From Chitinophagaceae bacterium (GTDB taxonomy: Bacteria; Bacteroidota; Bacteroidia; Chitinophagales; Chitinophagaceae), in NCBI GenBank assembly GCA_016710165.1, contig JADJLJ010000001.1, positions 1 to 64,000 of the forward strand: a stretch of DNA of 64,000 nucleotides, read 5' to 3'. The notes under the pieces are model-generated. The model worked only from the letters and a program-made list of their open reading frames with translations. It was not told the origin of the DNA and ran no database searches. A program made the translations under genes and the position numbers. Of the stretch, positions 16,511-23,315 are shown one piece after another (the first letter of the stretch is position 1; each line of letters opens with the position of its first letter).

Positions 16511-16777
16511 TTATTTTTTAGTTGGTTAAGTTATCAGGGTCTTCAATAGCATCACGCACAACGTGAAGTATTTGCGCAGCGGGGGAATTCATGCTGAGCC
16601 CGCCCGGTGCTGATGTAAATTAGCAAACGCAAAAGACAATTTATGTAAATTTTCAATTGTAAAGCGGTCAACCTATTTCAGGACGAGACATCCGGCAAAA
16701 ACGGTATAAATCGGCAAAAACAGTCGATTTCGGCAACTAATTTGGAAAGCCCCTTTCGGGGATCGTATGTTTGATGC

Positions 16778-17287
16778 ATGGCAAAGAAGAAAAAACTATA
16801 CCGTCGCATACCATACCTGCCTTTCTCACTCACCCTTGTCCGCGGGGCAATAGGAAAGGAGTTTGTGATCAAGCATTACAGCTACGGTGCTATCCGGACC
16901 AGGTACCCGGATATGACCCGGATCATTGCTTCGGCAAAACAGCGTAAATGCCGCAACCTTTTTAAGGAAGCGGTGGAATATGCAAAGCAGGTGATCGCTG
17001 ATCCCGAAGAAAAAGCGGCCTGGCAAAAAAGACTCCGTAAGGGTAACGGGGTATTCAATGCTGCCGTTAAGTTCTATATGCTGAAAGAAAAGCGGGAAAA
17101 GGAGCGTGCGTTGATGATGACGAACACGCTGCTCTGGCTGGCATTTAAAAATGCAACGGCGCAGGAAATGGCAGAGGAGCAAAGGGGTTACAGAAACCAG
17201 CAGAACAGTCCATTACCGGTAGTTTATTCGCATACCGGTTCTTGTGTCATGAACCGCGGCGGAGAAGAACATCCATCCCCATCTTAG
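16778..17287 (+). CDS. Conserved hypothetical protein, basic
   Basis: 169 residues, rich in Lys and Arg. The conserved part is the first two-thirds: LVRGAIGKEFVIKHYSYGAI, RTRYPDMTRIIASAKQRKCR, and KEAVEYAKQVIADPEEKAAW. The C-terminal tail is low complexity. No catalytic motif or membrane segment is seen. Its basic character and repeat-rich surroundings would fit a nucleic-acid-associated protein, which is speculation. It is divergent from the preceding gene and is followed by the dispersed-repeat cluster at 17303. Confidence 0.7.
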   Translation: MAKKKKLYRRIPYLPFSLTLVRGAIGKEFVIKHYSYGAIRTRYPDMTRIIASAKQRKCRNLFKEAVEYAKQVIADPEEKAAWQKRLRKGNGVFNAAVKFYMLKEKREKERALMMTNTLLWLAFKNATAQEMAEEQRGYRNQQNSPLPVVYSHTGSCVMNRGGEEHPSPS

Positions 17288-17302
17288 TTATGCTCGCTGA
17301 GC

Positions 17303-17383
17303 ATGATCGTTCCGGTCGGTGAGGACAGCAACCAGGGGAATGGGACCATGATCATTCCGGTCGGTGAAGGCCCCGGCCAGGGC
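17303..17383 (+). repeat. Dispersed ~35-bp repeat, copies 2 and 3 in tandem
   Basis: Two copies start with ATGATCGTTCCGGTCGGTGA (17303) and ATGATCATTCCGGTCGGTGA (17348), each followed by a CAGCAACCAGGG or CCGGCCAGGG tail. Copy 1 lies inverted at 12650-12684. Confidence 0.8.
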
Positions 17384-17466
17384 GTAGGGCGTACACTACA
17401 TCGGGGTTTCACGCAAGAGTCTTATTATTTAAGCGTATGCAGTGAAAACCCCGCTGAGACAAAATT

Positions 17467-17489
17467 CCGTTTCGTGAGCCACGAAACGG
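17467..17489. repeat. Perfect 10-bp palindrome CCGTTTCGTG-AGC-CACGAAACGG
   Basis: A 10-base stem with a 3-base loop, 27 bases upstream of the candidate -7 element of the next gene. The half-site CACGAAACGG also occurs near 12880, next to the other dispersed-repeat copy. It could be a regulatory dyad or part of the repeat family. Confidence 0.7.
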
Positions 17490-17515
17490 GGCGGAAATTA
17501 ATGGGTTGCATCTCA

Positions 17516-17523
17516 TATCTTTG
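17516..17523 (+). promoter_or_regulatory. Candidate Bacteroidota -7 element TATCTTTG
   Basis: Matches TAnnTTTG and lies 26 bases before the ATG at 17549, supporting that start over the longer open frame from 17303. Confidence 0.55.
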
Positions 17524-17548
17524 GCCACTTAAAACCGATCTATTAACC

Positions 17549-17893
17549 ATGTTCTTGAAATTTCTCCATTGGCTTGGCATCACTGCCTGTTTCGCCCTCA
17601 TCATTTCCTGCTTCCTGCCCTGGGGCTACTATGCAGACATCAACCAGACCTTCACGGGTTTTTACAGCTACCAGAACCAATACGGCAAACCGGGAAGGTT
17701 CCTGCTGCCGCTGGCATCATTGACACTGCTATTCATGCTGCTGCCCAAAGTGTGGGCCAAGCGAAGCAATCTTTTTATTGCAGCCCTTACACTGGCTTAT
17801 GTGGTAAAAGTTATATCCTCTTTGGGTCATGTTATAACAATTATTGCCCGCAAAGATTGTACGGTATATATATCGCCATGGCCGCTGCGGTGA
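17549..17893 (+). CDS. Small four-helix membrane protein, frameshifted
   Basis: The frame from the ATG at 17549 encodes three membrane helices (WLGITACFALIISCFLPWGY; FLLPLASLTLLFMLLPKVW; FIAALTLAYVVKVISSLGHV) and then ends in an implausible tail (DCTVYISPWPLR). The -1 frame, from about 17840 to 17949, supplies a fourth helix (YGIYIAMAAAVIMLLAAFFP) and a charged end, so a single missing base near 17830-17850 has split one gene of about 133 residues. An upstream extension to 17303 runs through repeats and is not used. The family is unrecognised. Confidence 0.65.
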   Translation: MFLKFLHWLGITACFALIISCFLPWGYYADINQTFTGFYSYQNQYGKPGRFLLPLASLTLLFMLLPKVWAKRSNLFIAALTLAYVVKVISSLGHVITIIARKDCTVYISPWPLR

Positions 17894-17949
17894 TCATGCT
17901 GCTGGCGGCTTTTTTTCCGAAGATGAAAATGGGGGAGGAAAAGGAGTGA
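17840..17949 (+). pseudogene. Frame-displaced C-terminal part of the four-helix protein
   Basis: In this frame the sequence reads NYCPQRLYGIYIAMAAAVIM followed by LLAAFFPKMKMGEEKE and a stop at 17949. It is the natural fourth helix and tail of the gene starting at 17549. It has no start codon of its own and only makes sense as the remainder of that gene. Confidence 0.65.
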
Positions 17950-17960
17950 AGGGGTGGGGG

Positions 17961-18131
17961 TTTGATGTTTGAAGTTTGAAGTTTGATGTTTGAAGTTTGA
18001 TGTTTGAGGTTGAGATCTTTTATAGTTAAGGCTCCCAACATCAAACATCAAACCTCAAACCCGAAACAGTTACATTTCATAGTTGAGGCTCCCAACATCA
18101 AACATCAAACATCAAACCTCAAACCCGAAAC
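17961..18131. repeat. Heptamer-repeat inverted hairpin, second copy
   Basis: GTTTGAAGTTTGATG-type units, then a core TCTTTTATAGTTAAGGCTCC, then CCCAACATCAAACATCAAAC. A second core-like stretch (CATTTCATAGTTGAGGCTCC) and another run of CATCAAA/CCTCAAA units follow. The core is nearly identical to that in the hairpin at 2496-2671. Like that copy, it separates two convergent genes. Confidence 0.85.
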
Positions 18132-18137
18132 AGTTTT

Positions 18138-18173
18138 CTAATTTTTCTTCACCTCCTTCGCCCACGCATCCTT
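18138..18173 (-). other. In-frame continuation of glnS beyond a TGA
   Basis: After the TGA at 18174-18176 the same frame continues KDAWAKEVKKN and stops at TAG 18138-18140. This corresponds to the conserved GlnRS tail (E. coli ends NRTVGLRDTWAKVGE), with the TGA standing where a Leu codon is expected. Confidence 0.8.
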
Positions 18174-19802
18174 TCACGTAACCGTCCGGTTAAACAGCAT
18201 TTTATCTTTCGTGGAGTCTTTGTCGAGGCAGAAATATCCCTTGCGTATGAACTGGTAAGCAGTGCCCAACTTCGCATCCTTAAGCGATGGCTCGAGCACG
18301 GCATTATGGATCAGCTCCAGTGAACGGGGGTTGATGGTATCTTTAAGATCTCCTTCTTCTGCCATGGGGTTCTCCGCCGTGAAGAGGCGGTCGTATAAAC
18401 GTACTTCGGCGGTCAATGCATGCGCTGCGCTTACCCAGTGAATGGTGCCTTTCACGGTGATGCTGCCGCTATCTAGTCCGCTTTTTGTTTCAGGTAAATA
18501 GCTGCAATGGATCTCCGTGATCCTTCCGGCGCCATCCTTTACAAAACTTTCGCATTTTACAATATAGGCGCTCTTTAACCTCACCATGGCACCCGGGGCC
18601 AGGCGGAACCATTTCTTTGCAGGCACTTCCATAAAATCTTCCCGCTCTATCCACAGTTCTTTGCTGAAGGGAATTAATCTTGTTCCCATGCTCTCCTCCG
18701 GACCATTCTCACTCGTCATTTGTTCGGTACTGCCATCTTCGTAATTGTCGATGATGAGTTTCACCGGGTCAAGCACGGCCATTACCCGGAGGGCTTTTTT
18801 GTTCAGGTCTTCCCGCAGGCAGAATTCCAGTAAACCCAGGTCGATGAAATTTTCCCGCCTGGCCACGCCGATCTTGTCGCAGAATGTGCGGATGCTTTCA
18901 GCGGTATATCCTTTCCTGCGCAGGCCACTGAGCGTTGGCATGCGGGGATCATCCCATCCGTTCACATGGCCTTCATTCACCAGTTGCAGCAACTTCCGCT
19001 TGCTCATCACGGTATAGGTCATGTTGAGCCGGGCAAATTCATATTGATGTGATGGGAATATCTCCAGCTTTTCGATCAGCCAGTCGTACAGTTCCCGGTG
19101 GGGAATGAATTCGAGTGTGCAGATGGAGTGGGTGATGTGTTCGATGCTGTCGCTTTGCCCGTGCGCAAAATCATACATGGGGTAGATGCACCACTTGTTG
19201 CCCGTGCGGTGGTGATGGGCATGTTTAATGCGGTAAATGATGGGATCCCTCATCAGCATATTGGTATGCGCCATGTCGATCTTTGCCCGTAAAACCTTTT
19301 CACCATCCCTGTATTTTCCTTCTTTCATTCCGGTGAAGAGGCTAAGGTTCTCTTCAACACTCCTGCCCCGGTATTGATTATCTTTCCCGGGTTCGGTGGG
19401 ACTGCCTTTCATGGCAGCGATCTCATCGGCGGTGGAATCATCTACATAGGCCAGCCCTTTTTTTATCAGCGTTACGGCATATTCATACAGGGTGTCAAAA
19501 TAATCGGATGCATAAAATTCATTGGCCCAGTTAAAGCCCAGCCAGCGTATATCGTCTTTGATGCTTTCCACGTATTCGGTCTCTTCGGTCACCGGGTTGG
19601 TATCGTCGAAGCGCAGGTTGGTACTGCCGCCGTATTTAAGGCCTAAACCAAAATTGAGGCAGATGGATTTGGCGTGACCGATATGCAGGTAGCCATTCGG
19701 CTCCGGGGGAAAACGGGTGAGTATGCTTTTGTATTTTCCGCTCTCCAGGTCTTCTTCAATGATCTCCTCAATGAAGTTGAGGCTTTTTTCTTCGCTCATC
19801 AT
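18174..19802 (-). CDS. glnS: Glutaminyl-tRNA synthetase
   Basis: 542 residues to the first stop. A class I aminoacyl-tRNA synthetase: RFPPEPNGYLHIGHAKS carries the HIGH motif (40-43), FDDTNPVTEETEYVESIKDD is the GlnRS/GluRS signature, and VMSKRKLLQLV holds the KMSKS-like loop (MSK 266-268). A C-terminal beta-barrel anticodon domain follows. It charges tRNA-Gln in the cytosol. The protein stops at NRTVT through a TGA that lies within the conserved tail; the frame beyond it encodes the missing residues (see separate entry). The start can be either of two adjacent ATGs. A TAnnTTTG element lies 17 bases upstream. Confidence 0.97.
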   Translation of the reverse strand: MMSEEKSLNFIEEIIEEDLESGKYKSILTRFPPEPNGYLHIGHAKSICLNFGLGLKYGGSTNLRFDDTNPVTEETEYVESIKDDIRWLGFNWANEFYASDYFDTLYEYAVTLIKKGLAYVDDSTADEIAAMKGSPTEPGKDNQYRGRSVEENLSLFTGMKEGKYRDGEKVLRAKIDMAHTNMLMRDPIIYRIKHAHHHRTGNKWCIYPMYDFAHGQSDSIEHITHSICTLEFIPHRELYDWLIEKLEIFPSHQYEFARLNMTYTVMSKRKLLQLVNEGHVNGWDDPRMPTLSGLRRKGYTAESIRTFCDKIGVARRENFIDLGLLEFCLREDLNKKALRVMAVLDPVKLIIDNYEDGSTEQMTSENGPEESMGTRLIPFSKELWIEREDFMEVPAKKWFRLAPGAMVRLKSAYIVKCESFVKDGAGRITEIHCSYLPETKSGLDSGSITVKGTIHWVSAAHALTAEVRLYDRLFTAENPMAEEGDLKDTINPRSLELIHNAVLEPSLKDAKLGTAYQFIRKGYFCLDKDSTKDKMLFNRTVT

Positions 19803-19818
19803 GGTTTGATTTGGAGGG

Positions 19819-19826
19819 CAAATTTA
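19819..19826 (-). promoter_or_regulatory. Candidate -7 element TAAATTTG for glnS
   Basis: CAAATTTA on the plus strand reads TAAATTTG on the minus strand, a TAnnTTTG match 17 bases upstream of the glnS ATG. Confidence 0.5.
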
Positions 19827-19960
19827 ATGAATATCGAACAAGGAACAAGGAACAAGGAATGGCGAAGTGTTTCATTCTTCATTCAGCATTTTTTTCTTAA
19901 AAAGTGTGATTGGGAACCACGAAGACCTGAATGAATAATGAACAAGGAAATAAGAACAGG

Positions 19961-20040
19961 GAATACTGAACAAGGAACAAGGAATGCCGAAGTTAGATTC
20001 CGTTCTTCATTCAACATTCCTTGTTCCTTGTTCAGTATTC
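19961..20040. repeat. Perfect 26-bp inverted repeat downstream of desaturase
   Basis: The left arm at 19961-19986 (starts GAATACTGAACAAGG) and right arm at 20015-20040 are exact reverse complements with a 28-base loop. Both are built from AACAAGG heptamers that also occur at 19835-19860. The arm ends one base before the desaturase stop codon. It may act as an RNA stem stabilising or terminating the transcript. Confidence 0.9.
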
Positions 20041-20041
20041 A

Positions 20042-21112
20042 TCAGACCCGTCCCATACGCTTCAGGTGCGATGCATGCGAAACGATGGCATGGCGCATCT
20101 TCCGGTATTCAATGTATTTTATACCATACTCCTGGCAGGTCTGTTTGATGATCTTGCTGATGGCAGGGTAGTGGATGTGTGAGATCTTTGGAAAGAGGTG
20201 GTGCTCGATCTGGAAGTTCAGTCCGCCTACCAGCCAGGAAATGAGTTTGTTCTTTGTGGCAAAATTGGCCGTGGTCTGTACCTGGTGTATGGCCCACTCA
20301 TTTTCGATCCTGTTTATGTCCTCGCTCGGAACGGGGAATGCGGTCTCCTCCACGGTATGTGCCAGCTGGAAAACAATGCTGAGAACAAAACCGGCAAACA
20401 TGGCAATGATGAGGAAGCCTACCAGCCAGGGTACGAACCCTACCAGCATGATGGGAAGGATCACCATCATGAACAGGTAACCCAGTTTGGCGATCCAGAA
20501 AGCGAAGTGTTCGAAGATGCTCATCTTTTTAATGGGCACTACACCCACTTTGCGGCTGAAGTATTTTCGGTAATCGGATTCAAATACCCAAACCAGCAAC
20601 AACAGGGTATACAGGAACCAGACATAGATATGCTGGAAGCGGTGAATGAAATATTTCTTCTGCGTGGGGCACATCCGCAGCATGGGCTTTATCTCAATAT
20701 CATCATCCACGCCGTCGATATTGGTATAGGTATGATGAATGATGTTGTGTTTGTTGTTCCACATGATGGCGCTTGCGCCCAATGCATTTACTGAAAATGC
20801 CGCAATATAATTCCAGAATTTGCTGTTGCTGAAACTGCCTTGACCGCCGTCGTGCATCACATTGAAGCCAATGCCTGCCGTCAGTCCGCCCATGATGAAA
20901 CATTCCGTGATGGCCAGCCAGGTATCCGGCGTGAAGAACAGCACGTGTACATACAGGGCAATGTAAACCGACCAGAACAGGATCGCCTTAAAGAACAGGC
21001 TGAAATTGCCGGTGACCGGTTTTTTGCTTTCGTTGAAATAATTGCTCACCCTTCTTTTGAGTTCCTGGTGAAAGGTGGAGCGGTTTACGTTTGAGAATTT
21101 TGGAACAGACAT
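20042..21112 (-). CDS. Membrane fatty acid desaturase
   Basis: 356-residue acyl-CoA/acyl-lipid desaturase with about four to six membrane helices and the histidine boxes of the family: HDGGQ (87-91), HNIIHH (122-127) and QIEHH (301-305). These bind the di-iron centre that introduces a double bond into acyl chains at the cytoplasmic membrane. The first box has Gln91 where an HDxxH box would have its second His. Otherwise the sequence is complete (MHDGGQGSF, WNNKHNIIHHTYTN, NFQIEHHLFPKISH). Monocistronic; the perfect inverted repeat lies right after the stop. Regioselectivity cannot be inferred. Confidence 0.93.
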   Translation of the reverse strand: MSVPKFSNVNRSTFHQELKRRVSNYFNESKKPVTGNFSLFFKAILFWSVYIALYVHVLFFTPDTWLAITECFIMGGLTAGIGFNVMHDGGQGSFSNSKFWNYIAAFSVNALGASAIMWNNKHNIIHHTYTNIDGVDDDIEIKPMLRMCPTQKKYFIHRFQHIYVWFLYTLLLLVWVFESDYRKYFSRKVGVVPIKKMSIFEHFAFWIAKLGYLFMMVILPIMLVGFVPWLVGFLIIAMFAGFVLSIVFQLAHTVEETAFPVPSEDINRIENEWAIHQVQTTANFATKNKLISWLVGGLNFQIEHHLFPKISHIHYPAISKIIKQTCQEYGIKYIEYRKMRHAIVSHASHLKRMGRV

Positions 21113-21133
21113 TGGGTTATTTAATTTTTAATG

Positions 21134-21862
21134 TTAGGTATTTTCTTTTATTAAGGCGTCGAAATTCTTCAGGCCGATCATTTTTTCAGACCGGAATCCT
21201 TCTGCATATCTCACCCCGATCATTTTTCCGAACCACTTGTGGCGGTATACCACGCTGTCTAAAAAATCCGGCGTGGAAATATAGGTGCTGGGGCCTTCCG
21301 CATCCCCTGTATGAAACTGCGTCCGGTATGCTTTTATTGCCTCAATCTTCCGGTCAAATACATCCGATATGTCGATCACGAAATCGGGCTGCAGCATCCG
21401 GTCCTGGATATAACTGAAAACGTATTTCGGCCGCCAGGCTGTTTGCGGTTTCCCGTTCTGTTCCGTACCGATCTTCATCAGTCCGGAAAGAAAGGCTGCA
21501 TCGGCCACTAATTTTGAAGAACGCCCATGATCGGGGTGGCGGTCTTCTACGGCATTACAAAGAACGATTTCTGGCCGGTAGGCTCTCAGCGCTGTTATTA
21601 TCTTTCGCTGGTGCGTTTCGTTATTCTCAAAAAATCCATCAGCCATGCCCAGGTTCTCTCTTATGTCAACACCCAGGATCTTTGCCGCATCGGCAGCTTC
21701 CTGCTTCCGGGTCTGGGCTGTTCCCCTTGTACCCAGTTCTCCTTCCGTAAGGTCAATGACCCCGGTCTTTTTGCCATTCTTCTTTTCCAGCAGCAAAACA
21801 CCCGCACAACTCAGTTCCACATCATCGGGGTGAACGCCAAAGGCAAGTAGGTCTAACTTCAT
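21134..21862 (-). CDS. bshB1: Bacillithiol biosynthesis deacetylase BshB1
   Basis: 242 residues from MKLDLLAFGVHPDDVELSCA. A PIG-L/LmbE-family zinc deacetylase with the metal motif HPDD near the start and the BshB1-specific EDRHPDHGRSSKLVADAAFL. It removes the acetyl group from N-acetylglucosaminyl-malate in bacillithiol synthesis, in the cytosol. The ATG at 21862 was chosen over 21886 because the protein then begins at the conserved first beta strand. It is 21 bases downstream of the desaturase start codon on the same strand, so the two may share a transcript. Confidence 0.93.
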   Translation of the reverse strand: MKLDLLAFGVHPDDVELSCAGVLLLEKKNGKKTGVIDLTEGELGTRGTAQTRKQEAADAAKILGVDIRENLGMADGFFENNETHQRKIITALRAYRPEIVLCNAVEDRHPDHGRSSKLVADAAFLSGLMKIGTEQNGKPQTAWRPKYVFSYIQDRMLQPDFVIDISDVFDRKIEAIKAYRTQFHTGDAEGPSTYISTPDFLDSVVYRHKWFGKMIGVRYAEGFRSEKMIGLKNFDALIKENT

Positions 21863-21991
21863 TCGTGTCTGAAAAAATTTCTGCATGCAATTTAGCTCAT
21901 TTAAGCCATTCGGTTTGTAGTATTAAGTTGATAATCCTTTCATTTGTGCAGTTATTAACAGTAAATGGCCATACGTTAGAAATTACTGTAG

Positions 21992-22213
21992 GATTCAGGT
22001 CGCTGGGAGCGTTCCGGCTAGGGTAAATGATTCAGGCCGCTTAAAGCGTCCCGACTCTGGGATTCAGACCGCTGGGAGCGTTCCGGCTAGGATTCAGGCC
22101 GCTTGGAGCGTCCCGACTCTGGGATTCAGGTCGCTGGGAGCGTTCCGGCTAGGATTCAGGCCGCTTGGAGCGTCCCGACTCGGATTCAGGCCGCTAGAGC
22201 GTTCCGACTCGGG
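21992..22213. repeat. Seven-copy alternating tandem repeat (~30 bp units)
   Basis: Fills most of the gene-free stretch 21863-22214. Seven units beginning GATTCAGGYCGCT alternate between type A (GGTCGCTGGGAGCGTTCCGG) and type B (GGCCGCTTGGAGCGTCCCGA), with minor variants. Each unit contains a small dyad (CGCT...AGCG). The array ends directly at the stop of the DUF4294 gene. No gene or promoter is evident in it. Confidence 0.88.
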
Positions 22214-22214
22214 G

Positions 22215-22868
22215 TTACATCTGCTTTAAGGGCTTGCCGGGCACGTAATTGTAACCATACATCCGGCAACACTCCTGCACAAAACGTTCTATCTGCAGGT
22301 CGGTCCCGGCAGGATCATAGGGTTGTTTCAGGTTGCTGCTGAAGAAGAAAGCAACGGTCTGGTAAAAGCGGGCGGTCAGTCCCCCCTTGTATTCCTTGAT
22401 GATCTCGTAGCAGTTGTTGCCGGTCTCCCGGTTGATCAGTTTCATCAGCACTTTGCCCTGGTAAATGGAAAGGTTGGTGAGCGGGTCGGAAAACTCCTTT
22501 TTTAGTTCCTTCTCCCTCGATTTGATGTATTTCCTCCTTTTGGATTTATCGGTAACGCCTTCCAGGTGCAGGTTTATGTCATTCAATACCACGCCTGCCT
22601 TGATCGCATACGGGTAGGTGACAAATACGGCATTGCGCAACCGGTTCCATTGGGCATACAAGGAAGTTTTCCCCGGGGGGTATTTTGCATACAGGTCGAG
22701 GTTGGATAATGTTTTTGACTCGATGGTATCCCCATTGTACACAATGGCTTCCACCGTGATGGTATCATTGATGCCAAGCTGCTGCGCCTGCAGGGAATTG
22801 CTCTTTGCAGCCAGCATCAGCAGCAGGAGAAGGGTACAAATCTTAATATGTGAAACATGCTTTAACAC
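22215..22868 (-). CDS. DUF4294 family protein
   Basis: 217 residues with a signal peptide ending near SLQAQ. The DUF4294 core is clear: YNGDTIESKTLSNLDLYAKY, LYAQWNRLRNAVFVTYPYA, and INRETGNNCYEIIKEYKGGL. The family is found in Bacteroidota and is uncharacterised; the mature protein is likely periplasmic. The stop abuts the seven-copy tandem repeat. The gene is divergent from the small lipoprotein at 22914. Confidence 0.87.
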   Translation of the reverse strand: MLKHVSHIKICTLLLLLMLAAKSNSLQAQQLGINDTITVEAIVYNGDTIESKTLSNLDLYAKYPPGKTSLYAQWNRLRNAVFVTYPYAIKAGVVLNDINLHLEGVTDKSKRRKYIKSREKELKKEFSDPLTNLSIYQGKVLMKLINRETGNNCYEIIKEYKGGLTARFYQTVAFFFSSNLKQPYDPAGTDLQIERFVQECCRMYGYNYVPGKPLKQM

Positions 22869-22913
22869 GGGTAGTGTAAATTTACAGATCAGACCGTTAT
22901 TTTATACCATTAG

Positions 22914-23315
22914 ATGCTTAATGTAACCATAAAGTTCACCGTTTATTGTACAATTTTCCTGTTTTTGGGCTGTGAAGGGCCAAAAAAGGAAGGGCCTGAC
23001 CTGGTAAACCTGCGTTATGCCGACTCTGTTTCGGAGGCCAGGATCGATTCGGCTTATGCGGCCATCCGGGCCGGTTGCGATACCCTGGTGAAATACAAAG
23101 CCCCGGTGATGGCTGATTCTTTGATGAAGGACAGTACGTTATTGCGATCGTTCTTTGATACAGCAGAACCCTATACCGATGCCGATAAAAAGCTGGAAAA
23201 GGTCATCCGCCAGTTGCAGGCCGACTGTGATTCTAATTTGCTAAAAGAAACATATAGAATAGCCCGGCAGCGGAAGCTATCAAAGCCAGTGCGCCATAAA
23301 AAGGCGAAAGCTTAG
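22914..23315 (+). CDS. Small lipoprotein, unknown function
   Basis: 133 residues. The signal peptide has a lipobox (IFLFLGCE), implying a lipid-anchored periplasmic or outer-membrane protein. The mature region (LVNLRYADSVSEARIDSAYA; ADKKLEKVIRQLQADCDSNL) is helical and ends in a very basic tail (RKLSKPVRHKKAKA). The last 83 bases overlap the 3' end of ccmF on the opposite strand, so the tail may be constrained by the other gene. No family was recognised. Confidence 0.7.
   Translation: MLNVTIKFTVYCTIFLFLGCEGPKKEGPDLVNLRYADSVSEARIDSAYAAIRAGCDTLVKYKAPVMADSLMKDSTLLRSFFDTAEPYTDADKKLEKVIRQLQADCDSNLLKETYRIARQRKLSKPVRHKKAKA

Noticed and set aside
16766..16773. TATGTTTG as promoter for the gene at 16778
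   Set aside because: It matches TAnnTTTG but lies only five bases before the ATG, which would need a leaderless or negative leader; not listed as a promoter.
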